In this document: positions 54,419 through 64,000 of the stretch, piece after piece
Numbering within the stretch: position 1 is the first letter of the stretch
How the letters are laid out: each line of letters begins with the position of its first letter
Origin: Acidimicrobiia bacterium
GTDB lineage: Bacteria; Actinomycetota; Acidimicrobiia; Acidimicrobiales; Aldehydirespiratoraceae
NCBI GenBank assembly: GCA_022820805.1
Contig: JAJEEV010000015.1
Coordinates: 20,565-84,564, forward strand
Reading direction: 5' to 3'
Length of the DNA stretch: 64,000 nucleotides
Notes under the pieces: generated by a model
The model's input: only the letters and a program-made list of their open reading frames with translations
The model's database searches: none
What the model was told of the DNA's origin: nothing
Position numbers and translations under genes: made by a program

Positions 54419-57400
54419 ATGACTGAAGGCGGCGACGGCCCCTACCCATCCGTCACCAGCCCCGATTTTCCTGCCATCGAGCAGCGGGTTCTGGCCCGCT
54501 GGAAGGCCGAGGGGACCTTCGAGGAGTCGGTGAGGGCCCGGCCCGCCGAGCGCGACTGGGTGTTCTACGACGGGCCGCCCTTCGCCAACGGCCTCCCGCA
54601 CCACGGCCACCTGCTCACCGGATACGTGAAGGATGTCGTGCCCCGGTACCAGACCATGCGGGGCAACCGGGTGGACAGGCGCTTCGGATGGGACTGCCAC
54701 GGGCTGCCGGCCGAGATGGAGACCGAACGCGAGCTGGGCGTCTCCGGCCGGGCGGCCGTGCAGGCCTTCGGCATCGCCGAGTTCAACCAGCACTGCCGCC
54801 AGTCCGTGGTCCGCTACACCCGGGAGTGGGAGGACACCGTCACCCGCCAGGCCCGCTGGGTGGACTTCGGCAACGACTACAAGACCATGGACCTGCCCTA
54901 CATGGAGTCGGTCATGTGGGCGTTCTCGCAGCTCTACCGCAAGGGGCTGGTGTACGAGGCCTACCGGGTGATGCCCTACTCGTGGGGCGCGGAGACGCCG
55001 CTGTCGAACTTCGAGATCCGCCTCGACGACGCCACCCGGCCCCGCCAGGACCCGGCCATCACCGTGGCCTTCGACCTGGTGCCCCAACCCGGCGACCCCG
55101 GGCCGATGAAGCTCCTGGCCTGGACGACCACGCCGTGGACCCTGCCGTCGAACCTCGGCATCGCCGTGGGTCCCGCCATCGAATACGCCGTCATGGAGGA
55201 GGGCGGCGTCCATTACGTGCTGGCCGAGGCAACCGTCGCCGCCTACGGCAACCAGCTCGCCGATGCCCGCCGGGTCTCCACCGTCCGCGGCGACCAGCTC
55301 GTCGGCCGGAGCTACGTCCCGCTCTTCGACTTCTTCGCCCACCGCACCGAGGCTTTCCGGGTGCTGGCCGCCGACTTCATCGACACCGCCGACGGCACCG
55401 GGATCGTCCACATGTCGCCGGGCTTCGGGGCCGAGGACCAGGAGGTGTGCGAGGCCAACGGAATCGCCATCGCCGACGCGGTGCCCGTCGACGACCGGGG
55501 CCGGTTCACCGAGCCGGTGTCGGACTGGGCCGGCATGGGCGTGTTCGAGGCCAATACGGGGATCATCCGCCATCTCAAGGCCCAGGGGCGCATCGTTCGC
55601 CACGACAGCTACGAGCACAACTACCCGTACTGCTGGCGAACGGACACCCCCGTCATCTACCGGGCCATCAACAGCTGGTACGTGGAGGTGACCGCCATCC
55701 GGGACCGGCTGATGGAGCTGAACCAGCAGATCAACTGGGTGCCCGACCACGTGAGGGACGGCCGCTTCGGCATGTGGCTCGAGGGCGCCCGCGACTGGTC
55801 GATCAGCCGCAACCGGTTCTGGGGGTCGCCCATCCCGGTGTGGCGCAGCGACGACCCCGCCTACCCCCGCATCGACGTGTACGGCTCCCTCGACGAGCTC
55901 GAGCGCGACTTCGGCGTGCGTCCCGACGACCTGCACCGGCCCTTCATCGACGCCCTGACCCGCCCCAACCCCGACGACCCCACCGGCCGATCGGTGATGC
56001 GGCGGGTGCCGGAGGTGCTCGACTGCTGGTTCGAGTCGGGCTCAATGCCCTTCGCGCAGGTGCACTACCCCTTCGAGAACGCCGAGTGGTTCGAGAGCCA
56101 CTTCCCGGCCGACTTCATCGTGGAGTACATCAACCAGACCCGGGGCTGGTTCTACACCCTGCACGTGCTGGCCGGGGCGCTGTTCGACCGGCCTGCGTTC
56201 TCCAACGTGATCTGCCACGGGATCCTGCTGGCCGCCGACGGCGCCAAGCTCTCCAAGAAGCTCCGCAACTACACCGAGCCCACCCAGATCTTCGAGCGCC
56301 AGGGCGCCGACGCGCTGCGCTGGTACTTGATGTCGGCGAACATCGTGCGGGGCGGCGACCTGCGCATCAGCGACGACGGCATCGACGAGGTCACCCGCCA
56401 GGTCCTGCTGCCCATCTGGAACGCCTATTCGTTCTTCACCCTGTACGCCAACGCCGAGGGCTACACCGCCCAGCGCAGCACCGACGGCAGCGATGTGCTC
56501 GACCGGTACGTGCTGGCCCGCACCCGGACCCTCGTGGAGCGGGTGACCGAGCAGATGGACGCCTACGACCTGCCCGGCGGCGCAGCCGAGATCGCCGCCT
56601 TCATCGACGCACTCAACAACTGGTACATCCGCCGCTCCCGGGACCGCTTCTGGAACGCGGGCGGGGCCGACACCGACCGGGCCGCCTTCGACACGCTCTA
56701 CGTGGTGCTGACGACGCTGACCAGAGTGACTGCGCCGTTCCTGCCCATGATCACCGAGGAGATCCACGGCGGGCTCTCCGGCGGCGCCTCGGTGCACCTG
56801 GCCGACTGGCCCGACCCCGACGCCGAGGGCCTGCCCGCCGACGACGCTCTGGTTGCCCGCATGGAGCGCCTCCGCGACGCAGCCTCGGCCGCGCTGCGAG
56901 TCCGGGAGGACGCCGGGCTGCGGGTGCGCCTGCCCCTGGCCCGGGCCACGGTCGCCGGCGTGGGGGCCGAGGACATCGAGCCGCTCATTGATCTGCTGGC
57001 GGACGAGATCAACGTCAAGTCGGTGGTACTGACCGACGACCTCGCCGCCCACGCCGCCCTGGTGCTGAAGCCCAACGGTGCGTTGCTCGGTCCCCGCCTC
57101 GGCGCGGACGTGCAGGCCGTATTCGCCGCAGCCCGCTCCGGCGACTGGACCCGCAACGACGACGGGACGGTGACCGCCGCCGGCCATGTGCTGGAGGAGG
57201 GCAGCTTCGAGCTTGCTGTGGAAGCATCGGACGGGGGCGCCGCGGCCGGACTGGCCTCCGGCGACGCGGTGGTCGTGCTCGACACCGAGGTGACTCCGGA
57301 ACTGGAGGCCGAGGGCTGGGCCCGCGACGCGGTGCGAGTGATCCAGGACTGCCGCCGGACCGACGGCTACGTGGTGACCGACCGGATCCAGGTGTCGCTG

Positions 57401-57661
57401 ACGCTGTCCTCAGCCGAGCAGGCCGCCGCCGTCGAGCGGTGGCGCGACTACGTGGCCGAGCAGGTTCTCGCCACCGACCTGCAGGTCGCCGCGTCCCGCG
57501 AGGGCAATGCCGCTGAAGCGACGAATACAACCGCCACGAGCCGCTGGCTGGCGGGCTTCGTCAGCCACGACGTGACCATCGACGGCCAGAGGGCCCGGTG
57601 CGACCTGGCCCCCAGCTCAACCGGTCTGCGCCGCCCCGGCGACAGCACCCGCCTCCGCTGA
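54419..57661 (+). CDS. ileS: Isoleucyl-tRNA synthetase
   Basis: PPFANGLPHHGHLLTGYVKDVVPRYQTMRG, RFGWDCHGLPAE, DGAKLSKKLRNYTEP. Confidence 0.96.
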   Translation: MTEGGDGPYPSVTSPDFPAIEQRVLARWKAEGTFEESVRARPAERDWVFYDGPPFANGLPHHGHLLTGYVKDVVPRYQTMRGNRVDRRFGWDCHGLPAEMETERELGVSGRAAVQAFGIAEFNQHCRQSVVRYTREWEDTVTRQARWVDFGNDYKTMDLPYMESVMWAFSQLYRKGLVYEAYRVMPYSWGAETPLSNFEIRLDDATRPRQDPAITVAFDLVPQPGDPGPMKLLAWTTTPWTLPSNLGIAVGPAIEYAVMEEGGVHYVLAEATVAAYGNQLADARRVSTVRGDQLVGRSYVPLFDFFAHRTEAFRVLAADFIDTADGTGIVHMSPGFGAEDQEVCEANGIAIADAVPVDDRGRFTEPVSDWAGMGVFEANTGIIRHLKAQGRIVRHDSYEHNYPYCWRTDTPVIYRAINSWYVEVTAIRDRLMELNQQINWVPDHVRDGRFGMWLEGARDWSISRNRFWGSPIPVWRSDDPAYPRIDVYGSLDELERDFGVRPDDLHRPFIDALTRPNPDDPTGRSVMRRVPEVLDCWFESGSMPFAQVHYPFENAEWFESHFPADFIVEYINQTRGWFYTLHVLAGALFDRPAFSNVICHGILLAADGAKLSKKLRNYTEPTQIFERQGADALRWYLMSANIVRGGDLRISDDGIDEVTRQVLLPIWNAYSFFTLYANAEGYTAQRSTDGSDVLDRYVLARTRTLVERVTEQMDAYDLPGGAAEIAAFIDALNNWYIRRSRDRFWNAGGADTDRAAFDTLYVVLTTLTRVTAPFLPMITEEIHGGLSGGASVHLADWPDPDAEGLPADDALVARMERLRDAASAALRVREDAGLRVRLPLARATVAGVGAEDIEPLIDLLADEINVKSVVLTDDLAAHAALVLKPNGALLGPRLGADVQAVFAAARSGDWTRNDDGTVTAAGHVLEEGSFELAVEASDGGAAAGLASGDAVVVLDTEVTPELEAEGWARDAVRVIQDCRRTDGYVVTDRIQVSLTLSSAEQAAAVERWRDYVAEQVLATDLQVAASREGNAAEATNTTATSRWLAGFVSHDVTIDGQRARCDLAPSSTGLRRPGDSTRLR

Positions 57662-57674
57662 CCCGCTTGCGCGG

Positions 57675-58646
57675 CTAGTCGGCTTCGAGGCGGCGGCCGT
57701 CCTCGACGAGGTTGATCTCCCAGATCACCTTGTCGAGGGCATCGGCGGAGGTGATGGTGGGGAACCTGAGCGGGTGCTCGTCGGTCACGCAGGTCGGCAG
57801 CGGCGACAGGATCGTCCAGGGCGTGGGGTGGGCGAACTGCACCACCGAGTACCGGTCGCCGGTCTGGCCCTCAGCGGCTGCCACCCGGTGGATGCCGGCG
57901 CCGATCACACCGTTGGTGAGGTGCTCGAGCATCATTCCGGTGTTGATGATGGCGCTGCCCTCCGGCGGGATGGCGTCGACCCAGCCCCGGTCGGTGCGCA
58001 CCTGCAGGCCGGGGGCGGTGGCCCTGGGAAGCATGGTGATGAGGTTGATGTCGCCGTGCTCGACGGCCCACATGAAGCCGTCGCCGGGGGCGGTCTCCAT
58101 GGGCGGGTAGTGGATGGCCCGGGTGAGGGTCGCCCCGAACTCGAGCATCCCGTCGAAGAACTCCTCGTGGATCCCCAGGCCCACCGCTATCACCCGCAGC
58201 ACCCGGCGCTGGATGTCGAGCACGCCGCTGTGGAAGCCGAGCAGCAGTTCCGTCACGCCCGGCAGGTCGTCCTCGGGGAGGGTGGGCGGCCCGTAGCGGT
58301 GGGGGTAGCGCTCCCGCAGCGGATGGCCCGGCGGCGCGGGCTCGCCCCAGTTGAGCATCTCCTTGAGGTCGGGGATGTCGGAGATGGCCGCGGTCTCGGT
58401 CATCATCGGCGTGTAGCCGGTCTGTCCCCGGGACCCTTCGGCGATGTAGCGGTCCTTGCGTTCCTGGGGCAGGCCGAAGAACGTCTCGAGCTGCCCGTAG
58501 GCCTCGTCGATGAGGCCCTCGGCCAGGTCGTGGGCGACGTACACGAAGCCCGTGGCCAGGCTCTGCATCACGCCGTCCACCACTGCGGCCCGCTCGGCCC
58601 GGTTCCCCCGCTCGAATGCCGCCAGATCCACGTCCAGGATGTCCAC
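57675..58646 (-). CDS. Fe(II)/2OG-dependent oxygenase, isopenicillin N synthase-like family
   Basis: GFVYVAHDL..., VEHGDINLITMLP (HxD), GIHRVAAAEGQTGDRYSVVQF; GTG start. Confidence 0.88.
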   Translation of the reverse strand: MDILDVDLAAFERGNRAERAAVVDGVMQSLATGFVYVAHDLAEGLIDEAYGQLETFFGLPQERKDRYIAEGSRGQTGYTPMMTETAAISDIPDLKEMLNWGEPAPPGHPLRERYPHRYGPPTLPEDDLPGVTELLLGFHSGVLDIQRRVLRVIAVGLGIHEEFFDGMLEFGATLTRAIHYPPMETAPGDGFMWAVEHGDINLITMLPRATAPGLQVRTDRGWVDAIPPEGSAIINTGMMLEHLTNGVIGAGIHRVAAAEGQTGDRYSVVQFAHPTPWTILSPLPTCVTDEHPLRFPTITSADALDKVIWEINLVEDGRRLEAD

Positions 58647-58712
58647 CCGCGCAACGCTAGCCGCCTGCCCCGATCAAGAAGTCCTGTTCAGAGGGGGTCG
58701 CGGGGAAGCGAT

Positions 58713-58742
58713 TTGACACGCGTGTAGTTACGGTGGTGTAAT
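58713..58742 (+). promoter_or_regulatory. Candidate nrdAB promoter
   Basis: TTGACA - 18 nt - TGTAAT upstream of nrdA. Confidence 0.6.
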
Positions 58743-58830
58743 TCTTACTCCGAAGTTGTGAACGGGCTGCTTCGGGGGGTCGCTGCGGGCGGGGGACCCC
58801 CGATGGGCCACTTAGAGGGAGGGCACCAAC

Positions 58831-61272
58831 GTGACGATGACCCAGGATCGGCTGACCACCGTCGCCGACATGCCTCCGGCTGTCTCCGCGCCGACGACGA
58901 TGCAAGTGCGCAAGCGCAACGGCAACCTCGAGCCAGTCGACGTGAACAAGATCGTCAACGCGGTGGCCCGGGCCGCCGAGGGCCTGCTGGGCGTCGATCC
59001 CCTGACCGTCAGCACCCGCACCATCGCGGCCCTCGCCGACGGCGCCACCACCCGCGAGCTCGACGAGCTCAGCATCCGCACCGCGGCCGGGCTCATCGTG
59101 GAGGAGCCCAACTACTCGAAGCTCGCGGCCCGGATGCTGTCCACCTACATCGACAAGGAGGTCCGCAACCAGAACATCCCCTGGTTCTCCGAGTCGATGG
59201 AGACCGGCCACCGGCTCGGGCTGATCGGTGACGAGACCGCGGAGTTCGTGCGAGCCCACTCCCCCGCCCTCAATGCGGCCATCGACTCGAGCCGGGACCG
59301 CAACTTCGAGTTCTTCGGCCTGCGCACCGTGTACGACCGCTACCTGCTGCGCCACCCCGACACCCGTCTCGTGATCGAGACCCCGCAGTACTTCATGCTG
59401 CGGGTGGCCTGCGGGCTGAGCACCGACCCCGAAGAGGCCATCGCGTTCTACGACCTGATCTCGTCGCTGGCCTACCTGCCGTCGAGCCCGACCCTGTTCA
59501 ACTCGGGCACGATGCACCCGCAGATGTCGAGCTGCTACCTGCTCGACTCCCCGGTGGACTCCCTCGAGGGCATCTACCAGCGCTACACCGACATCGCCAG
59601 GCTGTCGAAGTACGCGGGCGGCATCGGTGTCGGCTGGCACCGGATCCGCTCCAAGGGATCGCTGATCAAGGGCACCAACGGGCTGTCCAACGGCATCGTC
59701 CCGTGGCTCAAGACCCTCGACTCCTCGGTGGCCGCCGTCAACCAGGGCGGTCGCCGCAAGGGCGCGGCCTGCGTGTACCTGGAGTCCTGGCACGCCGACA
59801 TCGAGCAGTTCCTCGAGCTGCGCGACAACACCGGCGACCATGCCCGCCGCACGCACAACATCAACCTGGCCAACTGGGTCCCCGACCTGTTCATGGAGCG
59901 GGTGGAAAAGGACTGGCAGTGGAGCCTGTTCGACCCGAAGAAGGTGCCCGAGCTCACCGACACCTACGGCGACGAGTTCCGGACCATCTACGAGCGGGCC
60001 GAGAACGAGGAGCTCTATGAGCGCCAGGTCCCGGCCCGGCAGCTCTACACCCGCATGATGCGGACCCTCGCGGAGACCGGCAACGGCTGGATGACGTTCA
60101 AGGACGCCTCCAACGCCAAGTGCAACCAGACCGGGCCCGGAACGAATGGCGACGCCAACGCCAGGGACCGGGTGGTCCACCTGTCGAACCTGTGCACCGA
60201 GATCATCGAGATCACCAGCGACTCCGAGACCGCGGTCTGCAACCTCGGATCGGTGAACCTCGGCGCGTTCGTGCAGCAGGCCGCGGCGGCCTCGAACGGT
60301 CGCTCCCCGGCGGGCTTCGACTTCGACCGGCTCGGCGAGGTCGTGCGGCTGGTCGTCAGCTTCCTGGACCGCGTGATCGACATCAACTACTACCCGACCA
60401 CCGAGTCCGAGGCCTCCAACCGGCGCTGGCGCCCGGTGGGCCTGGGCCTCATGGGTCTTCAGGACGTGTTCTTCAAGCTGGGACTGGCCTTCGACTCGGT
60501 CGAGGCCCGGGACCTCAGCCGACGCATCTCCGAGGAGATCTACTTCAACGCACTGTGGGCCTCCAGCGAGCTCGCCGAGGCCGACGGCGCCCACCCCGGC
60601 TTCGCCGACACCCGGGCCGCGACCGGCGACCTTCAGTTCGACCTCTGGGGTGCCGAGCCGTCCGACGCCGAGCGCTGGGCACCGCTGCGCGAGCGGATCG
60701 TGACCCACGGGCTGCGCAACTCGCTCCTAATCGCCATCGCCCCGACGGCCACCATCGCCGCCATCGCAGGCTGCTACGAGTGCATCGAGCCCCAGGTGTC
60801 GAACCTGTTCAAGCGCGAGACCCTCTCCGGCGAGTTCATGCAGGTGAACCGCTACCTGGTGGCCGAGTTGAAGGCCAGGGGACTCTGGGACGACAGGATG
60901 ATCGGCGAGGTCAAGAAGGCCGAGGGATCCATCCAGCAGATCGAGCGCATCCCCGCGGACCTGCGGGCCATCTACCGCACGGCGTGGGAGATCCCGCAGC
61001 GCTCGCTCATCGAGATGGCCGCCGATCGGGGCGCCTTCATCGATCAGAGCCAGTCTCTCAACCTGTTCATGGAGGCCCCGACCATCGGGAAGCTGTCCTC
61101 GATGTACATGCACGCGTGGAAGCAGGGCCTCAAGACCACCTACTACCTGCGGTCCAGGCCGGCGACGCGCATCAACCAGACCACCACCAGCAACGGCACG
61201 TCCGCCGCCGACGCGGAGGCCGCGGTGGCCTGCTCCCTCGAGAATCCTGAGACCTGCGAGGCCTGTGACTGA
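58831..61272 (+). CDS. nrdA: Ribonucleoside-diphosphate reductase alpha subunit
   Basis: N-terminal ATP-cone (QVRKRNGNLEPVDVNKIVNAV), SSCYLLDSPVDSLEGI, NLCTEIIEITSDSETAVCNLGSVNL, C-terminal Cys pair CEAC. Confidence 0.95.
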   Translation: MTMTQDRLTTVADMPPAVSAPTTMQVRKRNGNLEPVDVNKIVNAVARAAEGLLGVDPLTVSTRTIAALADGATTRELDELSIRTAAGLIVEEPNYSKLAARMLSTYIDKEVRNQNIPWFSESMETGHRLGLIGDETAEFVRAHSPALNAAIDSSRDRNFEFFGLRTVYDRYLLRHPDTRLVIETPQYFMLRVACGLSTDPEEAIAFYDLISSLAYLPSSPTLFNSGTMHPQMSSCYLLDSPVDSLEGIYQRYTDIARLSKYAGGIGVGWHRIRSKGSLIKGTNGLSNGIVPWLKTLDSSVAAVNQGGRRKGAACVYLESWHADIEQFLELRDNTGDHARRTHNINLANWVPDLFMERVEKDWQWSLFDPKKVPELTDTYGDEFRTIYERAENEELYERQVPARQLYTRMMRTLAETGNGWMTFKDASNAKCNQTGPGTNGDANARDRVVHLSNLCTEIIEITSDSETAVCNLGSVNLGAFVQQAAAASNGRSPAGFDFDRLGEVVRLVVSFLDRVIDINYYPTTESEASNRRWRPVGLGLMGLQDVFFKLGLAFDSVEARDLSRRISEEIYFNALWASSELAEADGAHPGFADTRAATGDLQFDLWGAEPSDAERWAPLRERIVTHGLRNSLLIAIAPTATIAAIAGCYECIEPQVSNLFKRETLSGEFMQVNRYLVAELKARGLWDDRMIGEVKKAEGSIQQIERIPADLRAIYRTAWEIPQRSLIEMAADRGAFIDQSQSLNLFMEAPTIGKLSSMYMHAWKQGLKTTYYLRSRPATRINQTTTSNGTSAADAEAAVACSLENPETCEACD

Positions 61273-62399
61273 TGGCCATCACCGACCTCTCCGTCGATCA
61301 TCTCGATCTCCCGGGCCGGGACTCTGCCGTCCCCACCCCTCCCGCAGGCGTCCAGCCTGCTCCGGAAGCCGAGGCCCGGCCCGGGCATCCCTCCGTCCGA
61401 CCCAACATCCTGGATGCGGGCTTCGACCTGACCCTCCGGCCGATGCGCTACCCGCAGTTCTTCGAGATGTACCGCGACGCCATCAAGAACACCTGGACCG
61501 TCGACGAGATCGACTTCTCCGACGACCTCGTCGACCTCGACCGCAAGCTCATGCCGGCCGAGAAGCACCTGATCCGCCGTCTGGTGGCCTTCTTCGCCAC
61601 CGGCGACTCCATCGTGGCCAACAACCTGGTCCTGAACCTCTACGAGCACATCAACGCGCCCGAGGCCCGCATGTACCTGTCGCGCCAGCTCTTCGAGGAG
61701 GCGCTGCACGTCCAGTTCTACCTGAACCTGCTCGACAGCTACATCCCCGACCACGACGAGCGGGCCGAGGCGTTCGCGGCCATCGAGAACATCCCGTCGA
61801 TCAGGGCCAAGGCCGAGTTCTGCTTCAAGTGGATGGACTCGGTCGGGAACGGGCCGCTCCAGACGGCGGCCGACCGGCGCCGGTTCCTGATGAACCTCAT
61901 CTGCTTCGCGGCCTGCATCGAGGGCCTGTTCTTCTTCGCCGCCTTCGCCTACGTGTACTTCCTGCGGTCCAAGGGCCTGCTCAACGGGCTGGCCGCCGGC
62001 ACCAACTGGGTGTTCCGCGACGAGTCGATGCACATGAACTTCGCCTTCGAGGTCATCCGCACGGTGCGGGACGAGGAGCCCGAGCTGTTCGACGAGCAAC
62101 TCGGCCGCGACATCAGCGACATGCTGGCCGAGGCGGTGGACGCCGAGCACCAGTTCGCCGCGGAGCTGCTGGGCGAGGGCGTGCCCGGCATGTCGGTGAC
62201 CGACACTCGCTCCTACCTCGAGTATGTGGCCGACCAGCGGCTGATGCAGCTGGGCCTGCCCCGTCGCTTCGGCAGCCGTAACCCGTTCTCGTTCATGGAG
62301 CTCCAGGACGTGCAGGAGCTCTCCAACTTCTTCGAGCGCACGGTGTCCGCCTACCAGGTGGGCGTCGAGGGCGAGGTTTCCTTCGACGAGGACTTCTGA
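61272..62399 (+). CDS. nrdB: Ribonucleoside-diphosphate reductase beta subunit
   Basis: FEEALHVQFYLNLL (ExxHxxxY, Tyr retained), FRDESMHMNFAFEV metal site. Confidence 0.95.
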   Translation: MAITDLSVDHLDLPGRDSAVPTPPAGVQPAPEAEARPGHPSVRPNILDAGFDLTLRPMRYPQFFEMYRDAIKNTWTVDEIDFSDDLVDLDRKLMPAEKHLIRRLVAFFATGDSIVANNLVLNLYEHINAPEARMYLSRQLFEEALHVQFYLNLLDSYIPDHDERAEAFAAIENIPSIRAKAEFCFKWMDSVGNGPLQTAADRRRFLMNLICFAACIEGLFFFAAFAYVYFLRSKGLLNGLAAGTNWVFRDESMHMNFAFEVIRTVRDEEPELFDEQLGRDISDMLAEAVDAEHQFAAELLGEGVPGMSVTDTRSYLEYVADQRLMQLGLPRRFGSRNPFSFMELQDVQELSNFFERTVSAYQVGVEGEVSFDEDF

Positions 62400-62446
62400 T
62401 AACGGCGGCTGTTCCGCGACGGCCTCCTATGTGATACACAGAGAGC

Positions 62447-63100
62447 ATGTTGAGATTCGCCGAAGAGATCATCCTGCTGATGCTGCACGACGACAACGGC
62501 AAGTTCGCGCCCGTGCCGTCGTGGTCCATGGACCGGGCCCTGGCCGGGGCGGTGCTCATGGACCTGGCCCTGGAGAACCGGATCGACACCGACCCCGAGA
62601 ACCTGATCCTCATCGACGACACCCCGGTCGGTGACAGCCTGCTCGACCCGACCCTGGCCGAGATCGCCGCCGGCGACCAGCGCGACGCCCGCTACTGGGT
62701 GGAGCTCACCGCCAAGAAGGGCGACCAGCTCCGCGACGAGGCGCTGGCCCGCCTGGTCGACGCCGGCATCCTGGAGCGTCAGGAGGACCGCTTCCTGTGG
62801 GTGTTCCGCTCCCGGCGCTACCCGCTGGTCGACGGCAAGGCCGAGCGGGAAGTGAAGCTGCGCATCATGGAGGTTCTGTTCTCGGACGAGATCCCGGGAC
62901 CCCGCGACGTGGTGATCATCGCGCTGGCCGACGCTTGCGGCATCTTCGGGGAACTGCTGCCCAAGCGGGAACTCCAGCGGGCCTCGTCGCGCATCGAGCA
63001 GGTGCGCAAGCTGGACCTGATCGGCCAGGCTATGGCCCAGACCATCCACGACATGCAGGTGTGGCTGGCCGCCTCCCGCATCGAAGGCCGCATGTTCTGA
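62447..63100 (+). CDS. GPP34 (GOLPH3-like) family protein
   Basis: FAEEIILLMLHDDNGKFAPVPSWSMDRALAGAVLMDLALENRIDTD. Confidence 0.85.
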   Translation: MLRFAEEIILLMLHDDNGKFAPVPSWSMDRALAGAVLMDLALENRIDTDPENLILIDDTPVGDSLLDPTLAEIAAGDQRDARYWVELTAKKGDQLRDEALARLVDAGILERQEDRFLWVFRSRRYPLVDGKAEREVKLRIMEVLFSDEIPGPRDVVIIALADACGIFGELLPKRELQRASSRIEQVRKLDLIGQAMAQTIHDMQVWLAASRIEGRMF

Positions 63101-63162
63101 CGCCTCGTCAGGGCGTGAATCCGCGACCAGTCAGCCAGAGGGTGGGTGACCCCGTCACGAAG

Positions 63163-63861
63163 TCATCGGCTCCGGGGCTGGCCGGTCGTGGCCCGACAGA
63201 TATTGTCGAAGTAGCCGCTGTCACGAAGCTCGCCGCAGGCGACCCAGCCGCCGTCGTATTCGCCGTCAGCGAACTCAGCCTCGGTGGGGCAGCCGGTCCC
63301 TGATTGGCCGCACCGCCGAAAGATGCGCTCGTAGAGTTCGGGTGCCTGAGTGGCATGGCCCTGCTTGCACACTGCGGAGTCGTCCCACTCCTGCTGTCGG
63401 CGTTCGGACTCGGCTCCGGTGGGGTTGCCTTCCCAGAAGCGCGGATCGTGTCGGGGGTGCCCCGGGGTTGTGATGTAGACGCATGCGCCGACGGCGGTGT
63501 AGCGCCACACGCCGTCGGGCGAGAATCGGTTCCAACCCACCCGTACGGGCTCGCCGAAGACCTTGCCACTGCTCCAGCTCGCGATGGCGCGCCGCCCGTC
63601 CGGGTATTCGCAGTAGCCGCTGTGGGGGACAGCGACACTCGTGGGCACCGCGACGCCGTCGACGATGATGTGGGCGCGGTAGTGGGTGTGGGGCTCCAGC
63701 CCGCCGCGGTGGTAATGCAGTGTGTCGGGCAGGAACGGATGCTCGTGCATCCCCTCGTAACAGTTGTCGGGGCTGGTGCACACGTCGGGGGTAGGGAGTC
63801 GGTCGTCGCAGCTCCCGTGCTCGGGCCGGGCGACCTCAACGAGGGGAGACCATTGCAGCCG
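63163..63861 (-). pseudogene. Cys-rich hypothetical gene, 5' end replaced by IS insertion
   Basis: Reading frame enters the IS end at 63862; body SRLQWSPLVEVARPEHGSCDDRLPTPDVCTSPDNCYEGMHEHPF... has no convincing own start. Confidence 0.55.
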
Positions 63862-64000
63862 TGAACCGCCCTGGCTTTCTTGGAGGGTCGGTTTATTGGT
63901 TTCCAACCGTTTGTTGGTCGGGTCTTCGGGCAGCGTAGGCCGCCTCGAACTCTGTCGGCGGGACGTCGCCGAGATGGGTGTGCAGCCGCTGGTGGTTGTG
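63862..64000 (-). mobile_element. IS3-family insertion sequence, right end (truncated by window edge)
   Basis: Reverse-strand transposase C-terminus HNHQRLHTHLGDVPPTEFEAAYAARRPDQQTVGNQ* (63893-64000) plus terminal TGAACCGCCCTGGCTTTCTTGGAGG. Confidence 0.8.

Noticed and set aside
54688-56991. 767-aa ORF in another frame inside ileS
   Set aside because: Out-of-frame Arg/Pro/Ala-rich shadow ORF; ileS is unequivocal
1-64000. tRNA/rRNA genes
   Set aside because: No rRNA motifs or convincing tRNA cloverleaf were recognised in the intergenic regions by eye; a tRNAscan/Infernal run would be needed to be certain

Overview
High-GC actinobacterial-type (Acidimicrobiia-like, inferred) chromosomal window, densely coding on both strands, about 50 supportable genes. 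No rRNA, tRNA or CRISPR array was recognised. From left to right it contains: (1) a ROK-regulated sugar-type ABC import operon with an M20 hydrolase, a YhfX-like PLP protein and a ROK/polyphosphate-glucokinase-like kinase; (2) a MscS channel and modABC; (3) a VapBC pair; (4) a six-gene overlapping operon with an M29/NicX-like hydrolase, M20 peptidase, stand-alone B12-binding subunit, acyl-CoA mutase large subunit, class III CoA-transferase and LLM oxidoreductase; (5) an S9 peptidase, bacterioferritin and ferric ABC importer locus with a convincing promoter/iron-box candidate; (6) a minimal type VII secretion-like locus (WXG100 plus an FHA-containing EccC/EssC ATPase) next to an AT-rich spacer with a candidate 16-aa micro-ORF; (7) an amidase, FAD oxidoreductase and DUF222-HNH region with a decayed PIN-toxin fragment; (8) MazEF with a palindromic operator; (9) a quaternary-amine locus (non-Pyl MttB-like methyltransferase, proXWV-like importer, dioxygenase, M24 creatinase-like protein); (10) ileS, nrdAB, a GPP34 protein, and an IS3-family element at the right edge that truncates a Cys-rich gene. 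Cross-cutting observations: many genes have TANNNT hexamers 6-9 nt before the start codon (leaderless signature), and two loci show tandem duplication of a gene's 3' end. All annotations come from reading the sequence and ORF translations; no database search was run.
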